Of a DNA stretch of 64,000 bases, positions 44,629 through 54,551 are shown in pieces. How positions within the stretch are numbered: the first letter of the stretch is position 1; each line of letters begins with the position of its first letter. The notes beneath the pieces are model-generated. The model saw only the letters and a program-made list of their open reading frames with translations, had not been told where the DNA came from and made no database searches. Position numbers and translations under genes: made by a program. The DNA is from Myxococcales bacterium (GTDB lineage Bacteria; Myxococcota; Bradymonadia; UBA7976; UBA1532), in assembly GCA_020633515.1 (NCBI GenBank), contig JACKDM010000012.1, positions 34,446 to 98,445 on the forward strand, given 5' to 3'.

Positions 44629-46839
44629 TCAGAACGCGTCGCGCTTGAGGCCCTTGATGATCTCGCGGACCTCGGCGGCATAGGCGCCGTCGGGGGCGAG
44701 CTTGAGGTAGCGCTCGTAGGCCTTGATCGCGGCGTCGTTCTGCCCGACCTCCTGGCGGCTGTTGCCGAGGAGGAGCTGGATCTCGGCGTCGTCGCGGTCG
44801 AGGCGCTCGGCGCGGACGGCGGCGTCGAGCGCGTCGCGGCTGCGGCCGCCGACCTCGATGAGCGCCTTGACGTAGCTGACGAGCGCGGCCTTGTTGTTGG
44901 GCGCGAGCGCGAGGGCCTTCTCGTAGCGTTCGACGGCGGCCTTGTACTTGCCGCCCTTGTGCAGCGCCTGCCCCTCGGCGATGAGCGCGCGGGCGTCGGC
45001 GCCGGTCTCGGCGGCGGGCGCGGCGGGCGCGGCCGGGGCGGTGGGCGCAGCGGGGCGGGGGCTCGGCGGCGCGGGCGACCGGCGGCGGCGCGGGGGCGGC
45101 TCGGCGGGCGTCGGTGTCGGCTCGGCGGCGTCGGCTCGGCGGGCGGCTCGGCGGGCGGCGGCTCGGCGGCGACCGCGGGCGGCGCGTCGAAGACCGGCAC
45201 CTCGGGCGTCGGCCCGCCGCCCGGCTCGGACGGGATCCGCCACTCGGCCTCGATCGGCTTGACCCCCGCGATCGGCGCCTGCGCTCGAGCTTCTCGCGGT
45301 GCCAGCCGGCGTGCAGCGCGTCGGACGGCAGCGGGCGGGGCTCGACGGTGTCGCGCAGGGTGAACCACAGCACGGCGGTGACGACGGCGGCGCCGAAGAG
45401 GCCGAGCGCGATCCAGGCGGCGCGGGGCACGCCGGCGCGGGCGGGCTCTTCGAAGACCCAGCCCTCGGCGGCGGCGTCGTCGGCCGCGCGGGGGCGCGGT
45501 GTCGAAGAAGGCGCCCTCGTGCTCGGCGTCGGCGACGCGCTCGCTGTAGGCGAGCGGCGGGAACTCCTCGACCACGGCGGCGGCGGCGGGGCGGCTCCGG
45601 GCGGCACGACGCGGCCAGGGGGGCGGCTGCGGGCGTCGAGGTCGCCCCAGGTCGACGGGCTCCGGGCGGCGGCGCGGCGGCGAGCGCGGGCGGCAGCTGG
45701 CGGCGGCGCGGGGGCAGCGCGGCGGCCGGCGGCGGCGCGAAGGCGCGGGGCGGCGGGGTGCGCACCGCGGGGCGCGGCCTGGTCGCGCTCTCGATCAGCG
45801 CGTCGGCGAGGCTCGGCGGCGCGGGCGCGCGCGGCTCGACGAACGCCCGGGCAGGCGCGCGCGCCGGCTCGCGCGGCGCCTCGGGCGCGGGCTCGACCGG
45901 GCCGTCGAGGCGGCGGATGACCCCTTCGAAGTACAGCCGCGAGAGCAGCGCGAGCGCGGCGAGGTCGGGCAGCGCGGCGTCGTCGATCGCGTCGAGCGCG
46001 GTGCGGCGGCCGTCGAAGAGCCGCAGCAGCGCGTTGGCCTCGTCGGGCAGCTCGGCGAGCCGCTCGGAGAGCTCGGCGTAGTCGACCTCGAAGACGGTGT
46101 CGAGCGGCGGGAGCTGCTCGCCGATCCGGTTCCACTCGTCGACGCGGCGCAGGCCCTCCATCAACAGATCGGCGGTCGGGGTCGCGATCGCGGCGGGGCG
46201 CTGCGGCGGGCGGAAGTCGACGTCGAACTCGCCCGACTCCCAGCAGAGCGCGCGGTAGACGGCCTCTTCGCCTTGCAGCGCGCCGGTGCTCGCGTCGATG
46301 AGCGCGCCGTCGCGGAACCACAAGGTCGCGTGGTGGCCGGGGCGCTCGATGTGGATGGTGCCGCTCTTGTGGCCGAGCGAGAGCGTCTGGATGAGGTCGA
46401 CGACGCCCATGTCGCCGAGGGTGCCGTAGAAGCGGCGCTTGCCGCCGGCCTCGGCGCGGGCGCGCTCGCGCTTGTGCAGCACGGCGCGGACCCGGGCGAC
46501 GAGCTCGCGGGTGTAGATCGGGTGGGTGAGGTAGTCCTCGGCGCCGAGCTCGAGGCCGCGGACCTTGCTCTCGACGCTGTCGTCGTCGCTCTGGAAGATG
46601 AAGGGCACCGCCTCGAGGCGGGGGTGCTGCTTCATGCGGAGGCAGAGCGCGAAGCCGTCGAGGCCGGGCAGGCCGGTGTCGGCGATGACGAGGTCGGGGG
46701 TGATCGCCTCGGCGCTCGCGAGCGCGGCCTGGCCGTCGGCGGCGGGGGTGACCGCGTAGCCGGCGTTGCGCAGCGCGACCTCCATGACCCGGAGGTGGCG
46801 GGGGTCGTCGTCGACGAGCAGGATGTTGCGCTTCGCCAT
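44629..46839 (-). pseudogene. response regulator-DUF4388-TPR protein, broken by several frame changes
   Basis: From ATG 46839 (AGGAG upstream) the protein reads as a CheY-like receiver (residues 1-120, ILLVDDDPRHLRVM, Asp at VIADTGLPGLDGF). A DUF4388/PATAN domain follows (about 140-300, FYGTLGDMGVVDLIQTLSLGHKSGTIHI). A Pro/Ala linker, a membrane helix (AAWIALGLFGAAVVTAVLWF) and a C-terminal TPR (ALHKGGKYKAAVERYEKALALAPNNKAAL) then complete the protein. The linker-membrane part, about 45110-45660, moves through three frames with roughly five changes. Several fall at G or C runs, for example 45577-45592 and 45487-45500. Domain pieces on both sides are intact. Indel errors in the assembly are more likely than five natural lesions, but this cannot be settled here. 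Confidence 0.75.
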
Positions 46840-46909
46840 CGGTCTCCTCGGCAGTGTCACCGACCGGGGCCCGGGCCATCATGGGGCCACGTAGCCACCG
46901 CCGCAAACT

Positions 46910-48919
46910 TCAACCGCCCGCGTCGTCTCCGCGCCCGAGCAGCGACGTCATCGCCGAGAACGCCGCGCGCCCCTTCTGCTGCAAGGCGTCGCCGGTCAGC
47001 TCGCGCACCTTGCCGGTGCGGCCGCCGTCGAAGAGCGCGTCGGGGATCTCGCCGATGAAGCGGCTCGGCTTGCGGTCGACGACGCGGCCGAACTTGAGGC
47101 GCTTCCGGGCGCCGGTGAGCGTCAGCCAGCGCTTGGCGCGGGTGATGCCGACGTACATCAGCCGCCGCTCCTCGGCGATCTCGGCCGGGCTCGGCGCGAT
47201 GTCCTTCTCGCCGGGCGGGCGGCGGATGCCGGGCAGGAACCCCTCTTCGCAGCCGACGAGGTAGACCGCGCCGAACTCGAGGCCCTTGCTGCCGTGCAGG
47301 GTCATGAGGCTGACCTCGTCGTGCTCGGCGTCGGCGTCGTCTTCCTTGCGGGTGTCGAGGCTGAGCTTGCCGAGGTAGTCGGCGAGCGTCGCTTGCGGGT
47401 TGCGCTCGCGGAAGCCGGAGAGCGCGTCGGCGACCTCGTCGAGGTTCTCCATGCGGCGCAGCACCCGGCGCGCGTCGTCGTCGATCCGGGTGAGGTGGTT
47501 GCGAAACGCGAGCTCCTTGACGAGCGCGCGGCAGAGCTCGCCGAGGTCGCTGCCCGGCGCGTCGAACTGCCGGCGGTAGCGCTCGACGAGCGCCGCGAGC
47601 TCGGTGAGCGCCTCGGCGATCTTGCCGCGCACGTTGGCCGGCGGGTGCTCGATCAACCGGAAGAACGGCACGTCGCGGCTCTGCGCGGTCTCGCCGAGCG
47701 CGGTGATGGTCTGGTCGCCGATCCCGCGCGGCGGGTAGTTGACGATGCGGCGCCACGCCGACTCGTCGTAGGGGTTGGCGATCACCCGCAGGTAGCCGAC
47801 GAGGTCGCGCACCTCCTTGCGGTCGTAGAAGCGCGTCCCGCCGATGATCCGGTAGGGGATGTCGGCGCCGCGGATCGCCTCTTCGATCAGCCGGCTCTGG
47901 GCGTTGGTGCGGTAGAGGATCGCGAAGTCGCGCCAGGCGAGTTGATGCTGGTTCTTCGCGCGCAGGAGATCGGTCGCCACCCAGTGCGCCTCGGCGTCTC
48001 CGTCGTCGGCGAGCAGGTAGCGGAGCTGCATCCCGTCGCCGTTCTGGCTCCACAGCTCCTTCTGGTGTCGCTGGCTGTTGTTGCGGATCACCGCGTTGGC
48101 GGCGCGCAGGATGTTGTTGGTCGATCGGTAGTTGCGGGTGAGCGCGACGACGCGGGCGCCGGGGAAGTGTTTGTCGAAGCCGAGGATGTTGGCGGCGACG
48201 GCGCCGCGGAAGGCATAGATCGACTGGTCGTCGTCGCCGACGGCGCAGATGTTGGGCCGGGCGATGCCGCGGGTGAGCGCCTTGAGCAGCCCGAGCTGGG
48301 CGAGGTTGGTGTCCTGGTACTCGTCGACCATGACGTAGCGGAAGCGGCCGACCCAGCGGCTCGCGACCTCGTCGTTTTTCATCAGGTGCCACCACGGCAG
48401 CACGATGAGGTCGTCGAAGTCGACCGCGTTCATCGCCTTGAGCCGCGCGGCGTAGGCGCCGGCGACCTGGGCGGCGACCGCGTCGATGCCGCCGCGTTTG
48501 TTGTCGGGCGCCGAGAGGCGGCCCTTGAACCACGAGAGCCGCGCGAGCACGAGCTTGGGCTCGTAGCGCTCGAGGTCGAAGCCCTTGGCCTTGAGCGCGT
48601 CGCGCACCGCGTGGAGCTGGTCGCCTTCGTCGAGGATGGTGAACCCCCGCCCGAGCCCGACCGCGGCGCCCTCTTCGCGCAGGAACCGCAGCCCGAGCGC
48701 GTGAAAGGTCGAGAGCGCCGCGCCTTCGGCCTTCTTGCCGCAGAGCCCCTCGACGCGCTCCTTCATCTCGCCGGCGGCCTTGTTGGTGAACGACAGCGCG
48801 AGGATGCGCTCGGGCGGCACGCCGCGGTCGAGCAGGTGCGCGATGCGCATCGTGATCACCCGCGTCTTGCCCGAGCCCGCGCCGGCGAGCACGAGCAGCG
48901 GGCCTTCGGTGGCGAGCAC
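46910..48919 (-). CDS. UvrD/PcrA/Rep-type DNA helicase
   Basis: This is a superfamily 1A 3'-5' helicase for repair or replication restart. Motifs in order are GAGSGKT, FTNKAAGEMKER, DEYQD, GDDDQSIYAFRGA, RNYRST, LHGSKGLEF and YVGITRAKRW. The C-terminal Tudor-like end typical of UvrD is short. No ATG, GTG or TTG exists before the GTG at 48919 used here. The frame nevertheless continues upstream to 49015 and encodes the conserved Q-motif (LDSLNPEQKQAV). The true start therefore appears to be missing: a start codon has been altered or an indel is present near 48950-49000. Confidence 0.9.
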   Translation of the reverse strand: MLATEGPLLVLAGAGSGKTRVITMRIAHLLDRGVPPERILALSFTNKAAGEMKERVEGLCGKKAEGAALSTFHALGLRFLREEGAAVGLGRGFTILDEGDQLHAVRDALKAKGFDLERYEPKLVLARLSWFKGRLSAPDNKRGGIDAVAAQVAGAYAARLKAMNAVDFDDLIVLPWWHLMKNDEVASRWVGRFRYVMVDEYQDTNLAQLGLLKALTRGIARPNICAVGDDDQSIYAFRGAVAANILGFDKHFPGARVVALTRNYRSTNNILRAANAVIRNNSQRHQKELWSQNGDGMQLRYLLADDGDAEAHWVATDLLRAKNQHQLAWRDFAILYRTNAQSRLIEEAIRGADIPYRIIGGTRFYDRKEVRDLVGYLRVIANPYDESAWRRIVNYPPRGIGDQTITALGETAQSRDVPFFRLIEHPPANVRGKIAEALTELAALVERYRRQFDAPGSDLGELCRALVKELAFRNHLTRIDDDARRVLRRMENLDEVADALSGFRERNPQATLADYLGKLSLDTRKEDDADAEHDEVSLMTLHGSKGLEFGAVYLVGCEEGFLPGIRRPPGEKDIAPSPAEIAEERRLMYVGITRAKRWLTLTGARKRLKFGRVVDRKPSRFIGEIPDALFDGGRTGKVRELTGDALQQKGRAAFSAMTSLLGRGDDAGG

Positions 48920-49120
48920 CGCCTGCTTCTGCTCGGGGTTGAGGCTGTCGAGAGTTCGCGCCGCGGGGCTCGAGGGGTCGCGCGGCGCGGATGATCGCGA
49001 GAGCCAGCGGCGTGGTCACGCACGTTCGCCACGCCGCGTCGCGCTCAGGGCCAGTCGCACGCGGCGCGATCGACCGCCCTCTCAACACCGCGACCTCTGC
49101 CTACACAGAGCATCCACCCC

Positions 49121-49140
49121 CTGAATGACGGTTCATTCAG
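49121..49140. promoter_or_regulatory. perfect palindrome, likely TetR operator
   Basis: CTGAATGA-CGGT-TCATTCAG is an 8-bp perfect inverted repeat around a 4-bp centre. The TGAATGA half-site is common for TetR/AcrR and FadR-like fatty-acid regulators. It lies right before the TetR reading frame and in the divergent gap to the helicase, so autoregulation is likely. Confidence 0.65.
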
Positions 49141-49159
49141 CGCCCCCGGAGGTGCCCCG

Positions 49160-49761
49160 ATCGGCCAGCCCGACCCGAGCGACAAGCGCGAGCGCATCCT
49201 CGACGCGGCGATCCAGGTCTTCGCCGAGCGTGGCTTCTACCACGCGCGGGTCAGCGAGGTCGCGGCGGCGGCGGGCGTGGCGGGGGGCACGATCTACAAC
49301 TACTTCAAGAGCAAGGACGACCTGCTCATCAGCCTCTTCGAAGACCGGATGGACGCGATCCTGCAAGGCTCTGATCCGAGCTCTCAGGGCTTTGGACCGT
49401 CGCCGACAAGCTGCGCCGCTTCATCGAGCTGCACCTCGAGATGGTCGCCGGCGACCCGGCGCTCGCCGAGGTGCTCACCGTCGAGCTGCGGCAGTCGTCG
49501 AAGTTCATGCGCGAGTACAAGGCGCTCAAGTTCGGCGAGTACCTGCTCGTCATCGAAGACATCATCGAGCGCGGCCGCGCCCGCGGTGAGTTCCGCGACG
49601 ACGTCGACGCCCGCATCCTCAAGCGGGTGATCTTCGGCGCGCTCGACGAGGTGAGCCTGTTCTGGGTCGACGCCCGACGTAACGACAACCTACAGCCCTA
49701 CGCCCTCGACCGGGCCGCCGAGCAGATCTGGCGGTGGCCGTCGCTGGGGCTTCCTGTCTGA
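49160..49761 (+). pseudogene. TetR family regulator, frameshifted and without a normal start
   Basis: The N-terminal HTH is complete in one frame ([48 protein letters not shown], given here as a single domain covering about 49184-49330). The ligand domain continues in another frame ([25 protein letters not shown] and onward to 49761). The frame change is near 49365-49395. No ATG, GTG or TTG opens the HTH frame. An ATC at 49160 lies 9-10 bases after GGAGG and would give the expected N-terminus (then [11 protein letters not shown]). Regulators of this group usually sit beside the fatty-acid or ETF genes they control, and etfBA follows. Confidence 0.65.
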
Positions 49762-50537
49762 TCGGCAGGGAAGAGGCGCCCCGGAAGATCCTGGTCTCGG
49801 CCAAGCGGGTCACCGACCCGTACTCGAAGATCACCGTTGCCAAGGACGGCAGCCTCAACACCGAGGATGTCGACTACAAGATGAACCCGTTCTGCGAGAT
49901 CGCCGTGGAAGAGGCGCTCCGCATCGCCGAGAACGCCGACGAGGCCGAGGTGATCGTCGTCGGCATCGGCGACGAAGAGGCGACCAAGGAGATCCGCACC
50001 GCGCTCGCGATGGGCGCCGATCGGGGCATCCTCGTCGAGCACGACGAGGCGAAGCTCGACTCGGATCTGACCGCGCGCATCTTCGTGAAGATCATCGACG
50101 ACGTCGAACCCGACCTCGTCCTGCTCGGCAAGCAGGCGGTCGACGGCGACAGCAGCCAGGTCGCGCAGCTCATCGCCGAGTACAAGGGCTGGCCGCAGGC
50201 GTGCTTCGCCTACAAGGTCGAGGTCAACGGCGCCGGCGACGGCGCGCGGGTGCAGCGTGAGGTCGACGGCGGCGTCGAGACCGTCGAGCTGTCGTTCCCC
50301 GCCGTGATCACCACCGATCTGCGCCTCAACGAGCCGCGCTACGCGAGCCTGCCCGGCATCATGAAGGCCAAGCGCAAGCCGCTCGAAGAGATGGATCTCG
50401 ACGACCTCGACCTCGAAGACGACCTCAAGGTCGAGGTGCTCGGGTTCGAGATGCCGCCCGAGCGCAAGGCCGGCGTCAAGGTCTCGTCGGTCGACGAGCT
50501 GATCCAGAAGCTGCGCACCGAAGCCAAGGTCCTCTGA
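49734..50537 (+). CDS. etfB: electron transfer flavoprotein beta subunit
   Basis: EtfB is the AMP-binding half of the electron carrier between acyl-CoA dehydrogenases and ETF-quinone oxidoreductase. Seen here are [16 protein letters not shown] at the N-terminus, [30 protein letters not shown] and the C-terminal [23 protein letters not shown] recognition loop. The conserved protein normally begins right at M-K-I-L-V, but here the codon before K is CGG. A GTG at 49734 in frame gives an 18-residue extension that overlaps the TetR tail. The natural start may therefore be damaged. Confidence 0.88.
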   Translation: MAVAGASCLIGREEAPRKILVSAKRVTDPYSKITVAKDGSLNTEDVDYKMNPFCEIAVEEALRIAENADEAEVIVVGIGDEEATKEIRTALAMGADRGILVEHDEAKLDSDLTARIFVKIIDDVEPDLVLLGKQAVDGDSSQVAQLIAEYKGWPQACFAYKVEVNGAGDGARVQREVDGGVETVELSFPAVITTDLRLNEPRYASLPGIMKAKRKPLEEMDLDDLDLEDDLKVEVLGFEMPPERKAGVKVSSVDELIQKLRTEAKVL

Positions 50538-50554
50538 GGGTAGGGAGCAGAGCC

Positions 50555-51520
50555 ATGAGCAAGATCATCGTCCTCGCCGAGCAGCAGAACGGCAAGCTCG
50601 CCAACGCCACCCTCCACGCCATCGGGGCCGCCCGTCAGCTCGTCGCGGCGGTCGGCGGCGGCTTCGACGTCGCCGTCGCCGGCGCCGGGGTGCGCGGCGT
50701 CGCCGAGCAGCCCACCGGCTACGGCCGCCGGAGGTCTTCCTCGCCGAAGCACGCGGCTGCCCAGAACTACACCGCAGGCCCTGGCGCGGGCGTGGCACGC
50801 AGCAGCGAAGACGGCGGGCGCAGGCATCGTGGTCGCAGCGGCGACGAGCGTCGCAGCGAAGGACTGCCTGCCCCGCGTCGCCAGCAGCTCCGGCGCCGGT
50901 ACGGCGAGCGCGTGGGTCCGCATCGGCATGGAGGGCGGCAAGCCGCCTACACCCGCCCGATGTGGGCGGGCAGCGTGCTCGGGCGGGTGCGCATCAACAC
51001 CGACATCCAGGTGTTGAGCGTGCGCCCGACCGAGTTCGAAAAGGCCGAGCCGACCGGCGGCCAGAGCGCGATCGAGGCGATCGACGCCGGCGTCGACACG
51101 AAGTCGCTGCGCATGAAGTACGTCGGCCTCGACGCCGCCGAGTCGAACCGCCCGGCGCTCACCGACGCCGACGTGGTCGTCTCGGGTGGTCGTGGCCTCA
51201 AGGAGCCGAGCAACTTCAAGCTCGTCGAGAAGCTCGCCGACCTGCTCGGCGGCGCCGTCGGCGCGACCCGCGCGGTCGTCGACGCCGGCTGGGTCCCCAA
51301 CGACTGGCAGGTCGGCCAGACCGGCAAGGTCGTCGCGCCCAAGCTCTACATCGCCGTCGGCATCAGCGGGGCCATCCAGCACCTCGCCGGCATGAAGGGC
51401 AGCAAGACCATCGTCGCGATCAACAAGGACCCCGACGCGCCGATCTTCCAGGTCGCCGACTACGGGCTCGTCGCCGATCTCTTCGACGTCGTGCTGACGG
51501 CCGCGAGCTCGAAGCGTGTT
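50555..51520 (+). pseudogene. etfA: electron transfer flavoprotein alpha subunit, frameshifted
   Basis: The ATG at 50555 and the first 50 residues read well ([26 protein letters not shown]). Between about 50715 and 50950 the sequence moves through other frames; pieces such as [11 protein letters not shown] and [16 protein letters not shown] (50829 on) are recognisable. From 50960 the frame is right again: [14 protein letters not shown], then the FAD-binding domain [26 protein letters not shown] and [30 protein letters not shown]. The C-terminus is disturbed after FDVV (about 51490), where the gene should end. Core FAD motifs are intact, so assembly indels are the likely cause. Confidence 0.8.
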
Positions 51521-52199
51521 TGCGCTGGGCCGGGCGGCGGCGCGCTGTCATCGGCGCGCTGTCATCGGCGTAAAGCCGCACTCACGATCCTGTTCCCCCG
51601 CACGCCGAGCACCGGCCACCGGATGGTGCAGTGCTCCACGCTTCCGGACCGACTGCTACCTCGCCTGCGCCGCCGCCGACCTCCCGACCCGCGGCCGCGC
51701 GCTCGCCACCGCGCTCACCCGCGCGGTGGCGTCCTTCGCCGATAAGCGCTCGCGCCGGCGAGTTCCGACGACGCGCTCCCCGCCGCGCAGCGTGCAGCCG
51801 GATGACGGTGGCGTTGATCTCGCCAGGCGGGACCGACGACCTAAGCGCAGGTGAGGCGATCGCCGACAGGGTGCAGCTCGGGCGGCGAGCGGGCATCGCA
51901 TCAGGTGGTGCCGGTGCTGCTCGACAGCATCCGGCTGCCGTTCGCGCCATTCGTCGCGCAGGGTGATCGACGCCGAGCGCTTCGGGAGCGAGGCGGCCGA
52001 GCTGCGCGCGTTCGATACACTCGACCGCGAGGAGGCGAGCCAGCGGGCTGCTTCGCCGACGCTGCTGAAGGGCACGCTGCGCGCGGGCGGGCGCGCGGTG
52101 CCGCTCGTCCGGATCTCGTCAGCGCGACCACCGCGCAGTCAGGCCCAGCGACGCCGCCGAAGCCGGCGCGCGCGGCGGTCGTGGTCTTGCGCGCGCGCT
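51521..52199 (+). other. unresolved stretch after etfA
   Basis: I find no intact gene in these 680 bases. Short protein-like pieces occur in different plus-strand frames ([20 protein letters not shown] near 51650; DAERFGSEAAELRAFDTLDREEASQRA near 51965). They suggest the start of the W-repeat protein that follows, scrambled by indels. A 13-base near-duplication (gcgctgtcatcgg) occurs at about 51541-51567. Confidence 0.4.
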
Positions 52200-53450
52200 G
52201 CCGACCACGCCTGACCGCGGTGCGGCTCCTGCACGCTCGCCGAGGCGCGGCGGGATCACGCTTCGCCGCGCTCGACCAAAAGGTGCGACGGCTGCGTGGC
52301 GGCGTGGAGGCGGAGCCGGTCGACGACGCCGACGCCTGGACGAGCTGGGCGGCGTGGCAGGCGCGTGATCCGGCGGTGGGAGCCTGGCGACGATCCGATC
52401 GAGCGGGCGCGGGCGGTGATGCCGCGGGGCGACACGGCGTGGGCCGACATCTGGCGGCGGCTGTGGGCGATCTGACCCGGCGACGGCAGGCTCGCAGCCG
52501 GCGCGCGGCGGCGTGGCTGGGAGAGCGCGCGCCGCCCGCCGGCGCTGTGGGTGCAGGTGTGGGAGGAGCTTTGCTCGGCCTCAGCCAGTGGGGAACGCGG
52601 GTGCTCCTGCTGCTCGGCGCGCGCTGGCTCCGCGGTCGCGAGCTGCACCCGGCGTGGCCGGTGGTCTGGCGCACGCTGCTCACCGATCCGGCGGGGCTGC
52701 CGCTCGGGGTGCACCGCGGGCCGATGCTGCGCATCGGGCTCGACTGGCTCGCCGGCCCGTCGGCGCGACCGGAGTGGGTCGCGGTGTGGTCGACGCTCTT
52801 CGACGCCGCCGAGCGGGGCGCCGACCTCGACCGGCGGGCGTTGATCGCGGTCGGACGCACGGCGCTCGGGGACGGCGAGCTCGCGGCGGGCGACTGGGCG
52901 CGGCTGTGGCGGCGGCTGCTCCTGGCCGAAGGCGACGAGGCGCTCTACGACCTCGCGCACGCCTGGCTGTTGACCACCCAGTACGACGGGCGTGGGCCTC
53001 GGTGGCGAAACGCTGTCATTCAGGACTGCGCTGGGCGACCCTGAGCGGGGCGGCTGGTCGCGAGCGGGGCGTGGCTCGGCGGGCGCGAGGCGATGGGCAC
53101 CTGGCCGGTGGTGCTCGGGCGGCTGCTCGAAGAGGGCGTGCGAGAGCCCGAGGTGCCTGCGGCTCGCCGAGGCTTCATCGACGCCGCCAGGCACTGTGAC
53201 CATCCGGTGCTCGCGCGCGGCGCAGCTGCGCGCGCGACCGCCCGCGTGCCGGCGATCGGGTCGCCGCGCGCTCGCCGCGTGGCTGGCGCACACCCGACGA
53301 TCCGCGCTGGGGCGGATCGGTGCGCTCAGCGCGCTCGGCGAGGACGCGCTCGACCGCCTCGACTGGGGCCCGGCTGGCAGGCGTTGATGCGCACGAGGCG
53401 CTGGCGGCAGCCGAGGAGAGGGTGTCAGACCGGCTCTCGGTCGACGCGTG
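52200..53450 (+). pseudogene. W-x-x-V-W repeat protein fragment, several frame changes
   Basis: At least five helical repeats of about 38 residues are visible across frames, of the form W-L-x-G-R-x-x-x-P-x-W-x-x-V-W-x-x-L-L. Examples are PAWPVVWRTLLTDP, PEWVAVWSTLFDAA, GDWARLWRRLLLAE and GTWPVVLGRLLEEG. The cleanest run is in one frame from about 52550 to 52980. The frame then changes near 52990 and again near 53090 and 53200. I do not know the family name; the pattern is of a TPR-like solenoid. It runs directly into S1 RNA-binding domains, so the two probably formed one gene. Confidence 0.5.
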
Positions 53451-54381
53451 GCGAAAAGGCTGAAGGCGTTCGGGCGGGTGGTCGAGGTGGTGGCGGGCTC
53501 ACCCTCGACCTCGGGGTGCCGGCGTTCATGCCGGCGAGCCAGATCGAGCGCGGGGTGATGCACGACCGCGAGCCCTACGTCGGGCGCGAGCTGCGCTGCC
53601 GCATCATCCGCTTCGACCGCGCCGCGCGGCAGGTGGTGGTCTCGCGCACCGCGGTGCTTTCGACGAGCGCCGCGATCGGCTGCTCGCGACGCTCTCGCCC
53701 GGCGACTGGATCGGCGGCGCGGTCAAGCGCCTCGAACCCTACGGCGCCTTCGTCGACCTCGACGGCCTCGACGGGCTGGTGCACGTCGGCGAGATCACCT
53801 TCGGTCACGTGCGCCATCCGCGCGACCGGCTGCGGGTCGGGCAGCGGGTGCGGGTGCGGGTCATCGAGGTCGAGCGCGACCGCGGACGGGTGTCGCTGAG
53901 CCTGCGCGACCCGACCCGCGACCCCTGGCTCGCGCTGCCGGCGCGTCATCCGCCCGGGACCTGGGTCGAAGCCCGGGTGCAGCACATCACCCACTACGGC
54001 GCCTTCGTCGAGGTGGAGGAGGGCGTCGAGGGGCTGGTGCACCTCAGCGAGTCAGGCGCAGGAGCAGCGGCGCCCCAGCCCCGGTGGGGCGCGTCGGTGA
54101 GGTGTTTCGGTGCGTGGTGCTCATCGACCTCGCGCGCGCCGGCGGCGGCGCCTGCGCCTCGACCCGGCAGCCGATCCGTGGCGGCGCTTCGCGCGGCTGC
54201 ACCCAGTGGGCAGCACCGCGCAGGGGCAGGTGGTGGAGCGGGCAGCGGAGGGGCGCGTGGGTGGAGCTCGATGGCCCGGTGGTGGGCTGGCTGCCGGGCG
54301 CGGCGCTGAAGTGGGGGAGCGGTATCGCGCGGGTGGTGCAGCGAAAGGCCGAGCCGGGCCGAAGCGGCACTCAGCCTGCCT
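53451..54381 (+). pseudogene. S1 RNA-binding domain protein (ribosomal protein S1-like), frameshifted
   Basis: Up to four S1/OB domains can be traced. The first contains LGVPAFMPASQIERG; the second RLEPYGAFVDLDGLDGLVH and VRVRVIEVERDRGRVSLSLRDP; the third ARVQHITHYGAFVEVEEGVEGLVHLSE; the fourth GAWVELDGPVVGWLPGAALKWG. The second and third are in good frames from about 53690 to 54050. Changes occur near 53660, 54055-54100 and 54150-54200. The G-A-F-V-x-[VL]-x-x-G-x-x-G-L-V-H signature is strong, so the domain call is safe. The chain may begin upstream with the W-repeats. Confidence 0.7.
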
Positions 54382-54551
54382 GAGCCAGGCTTCCGAGCCG
54401 ATCAGCGGCGGGCGACCGGCGAGGGCGCGTCGTGCCAGGGCTGGCTGGCCCGCCCCGGCCGGGCGTCGCGCAGCGCCACCCACTCGGCGACGTCGTGCGC
54501 CTCGACCCGCACCCGCTCCTGCTCGATCACCCGCCCGCTCACGCTTCAGCG

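Noticed and set aside
45110..45660. Programmed ribosomal frameshifting in the response regulator
   Set aside because: Five changes over 550 bp in both directions, without slippery heptamers or a pseudoknot, are not compatible with programmed shifting.
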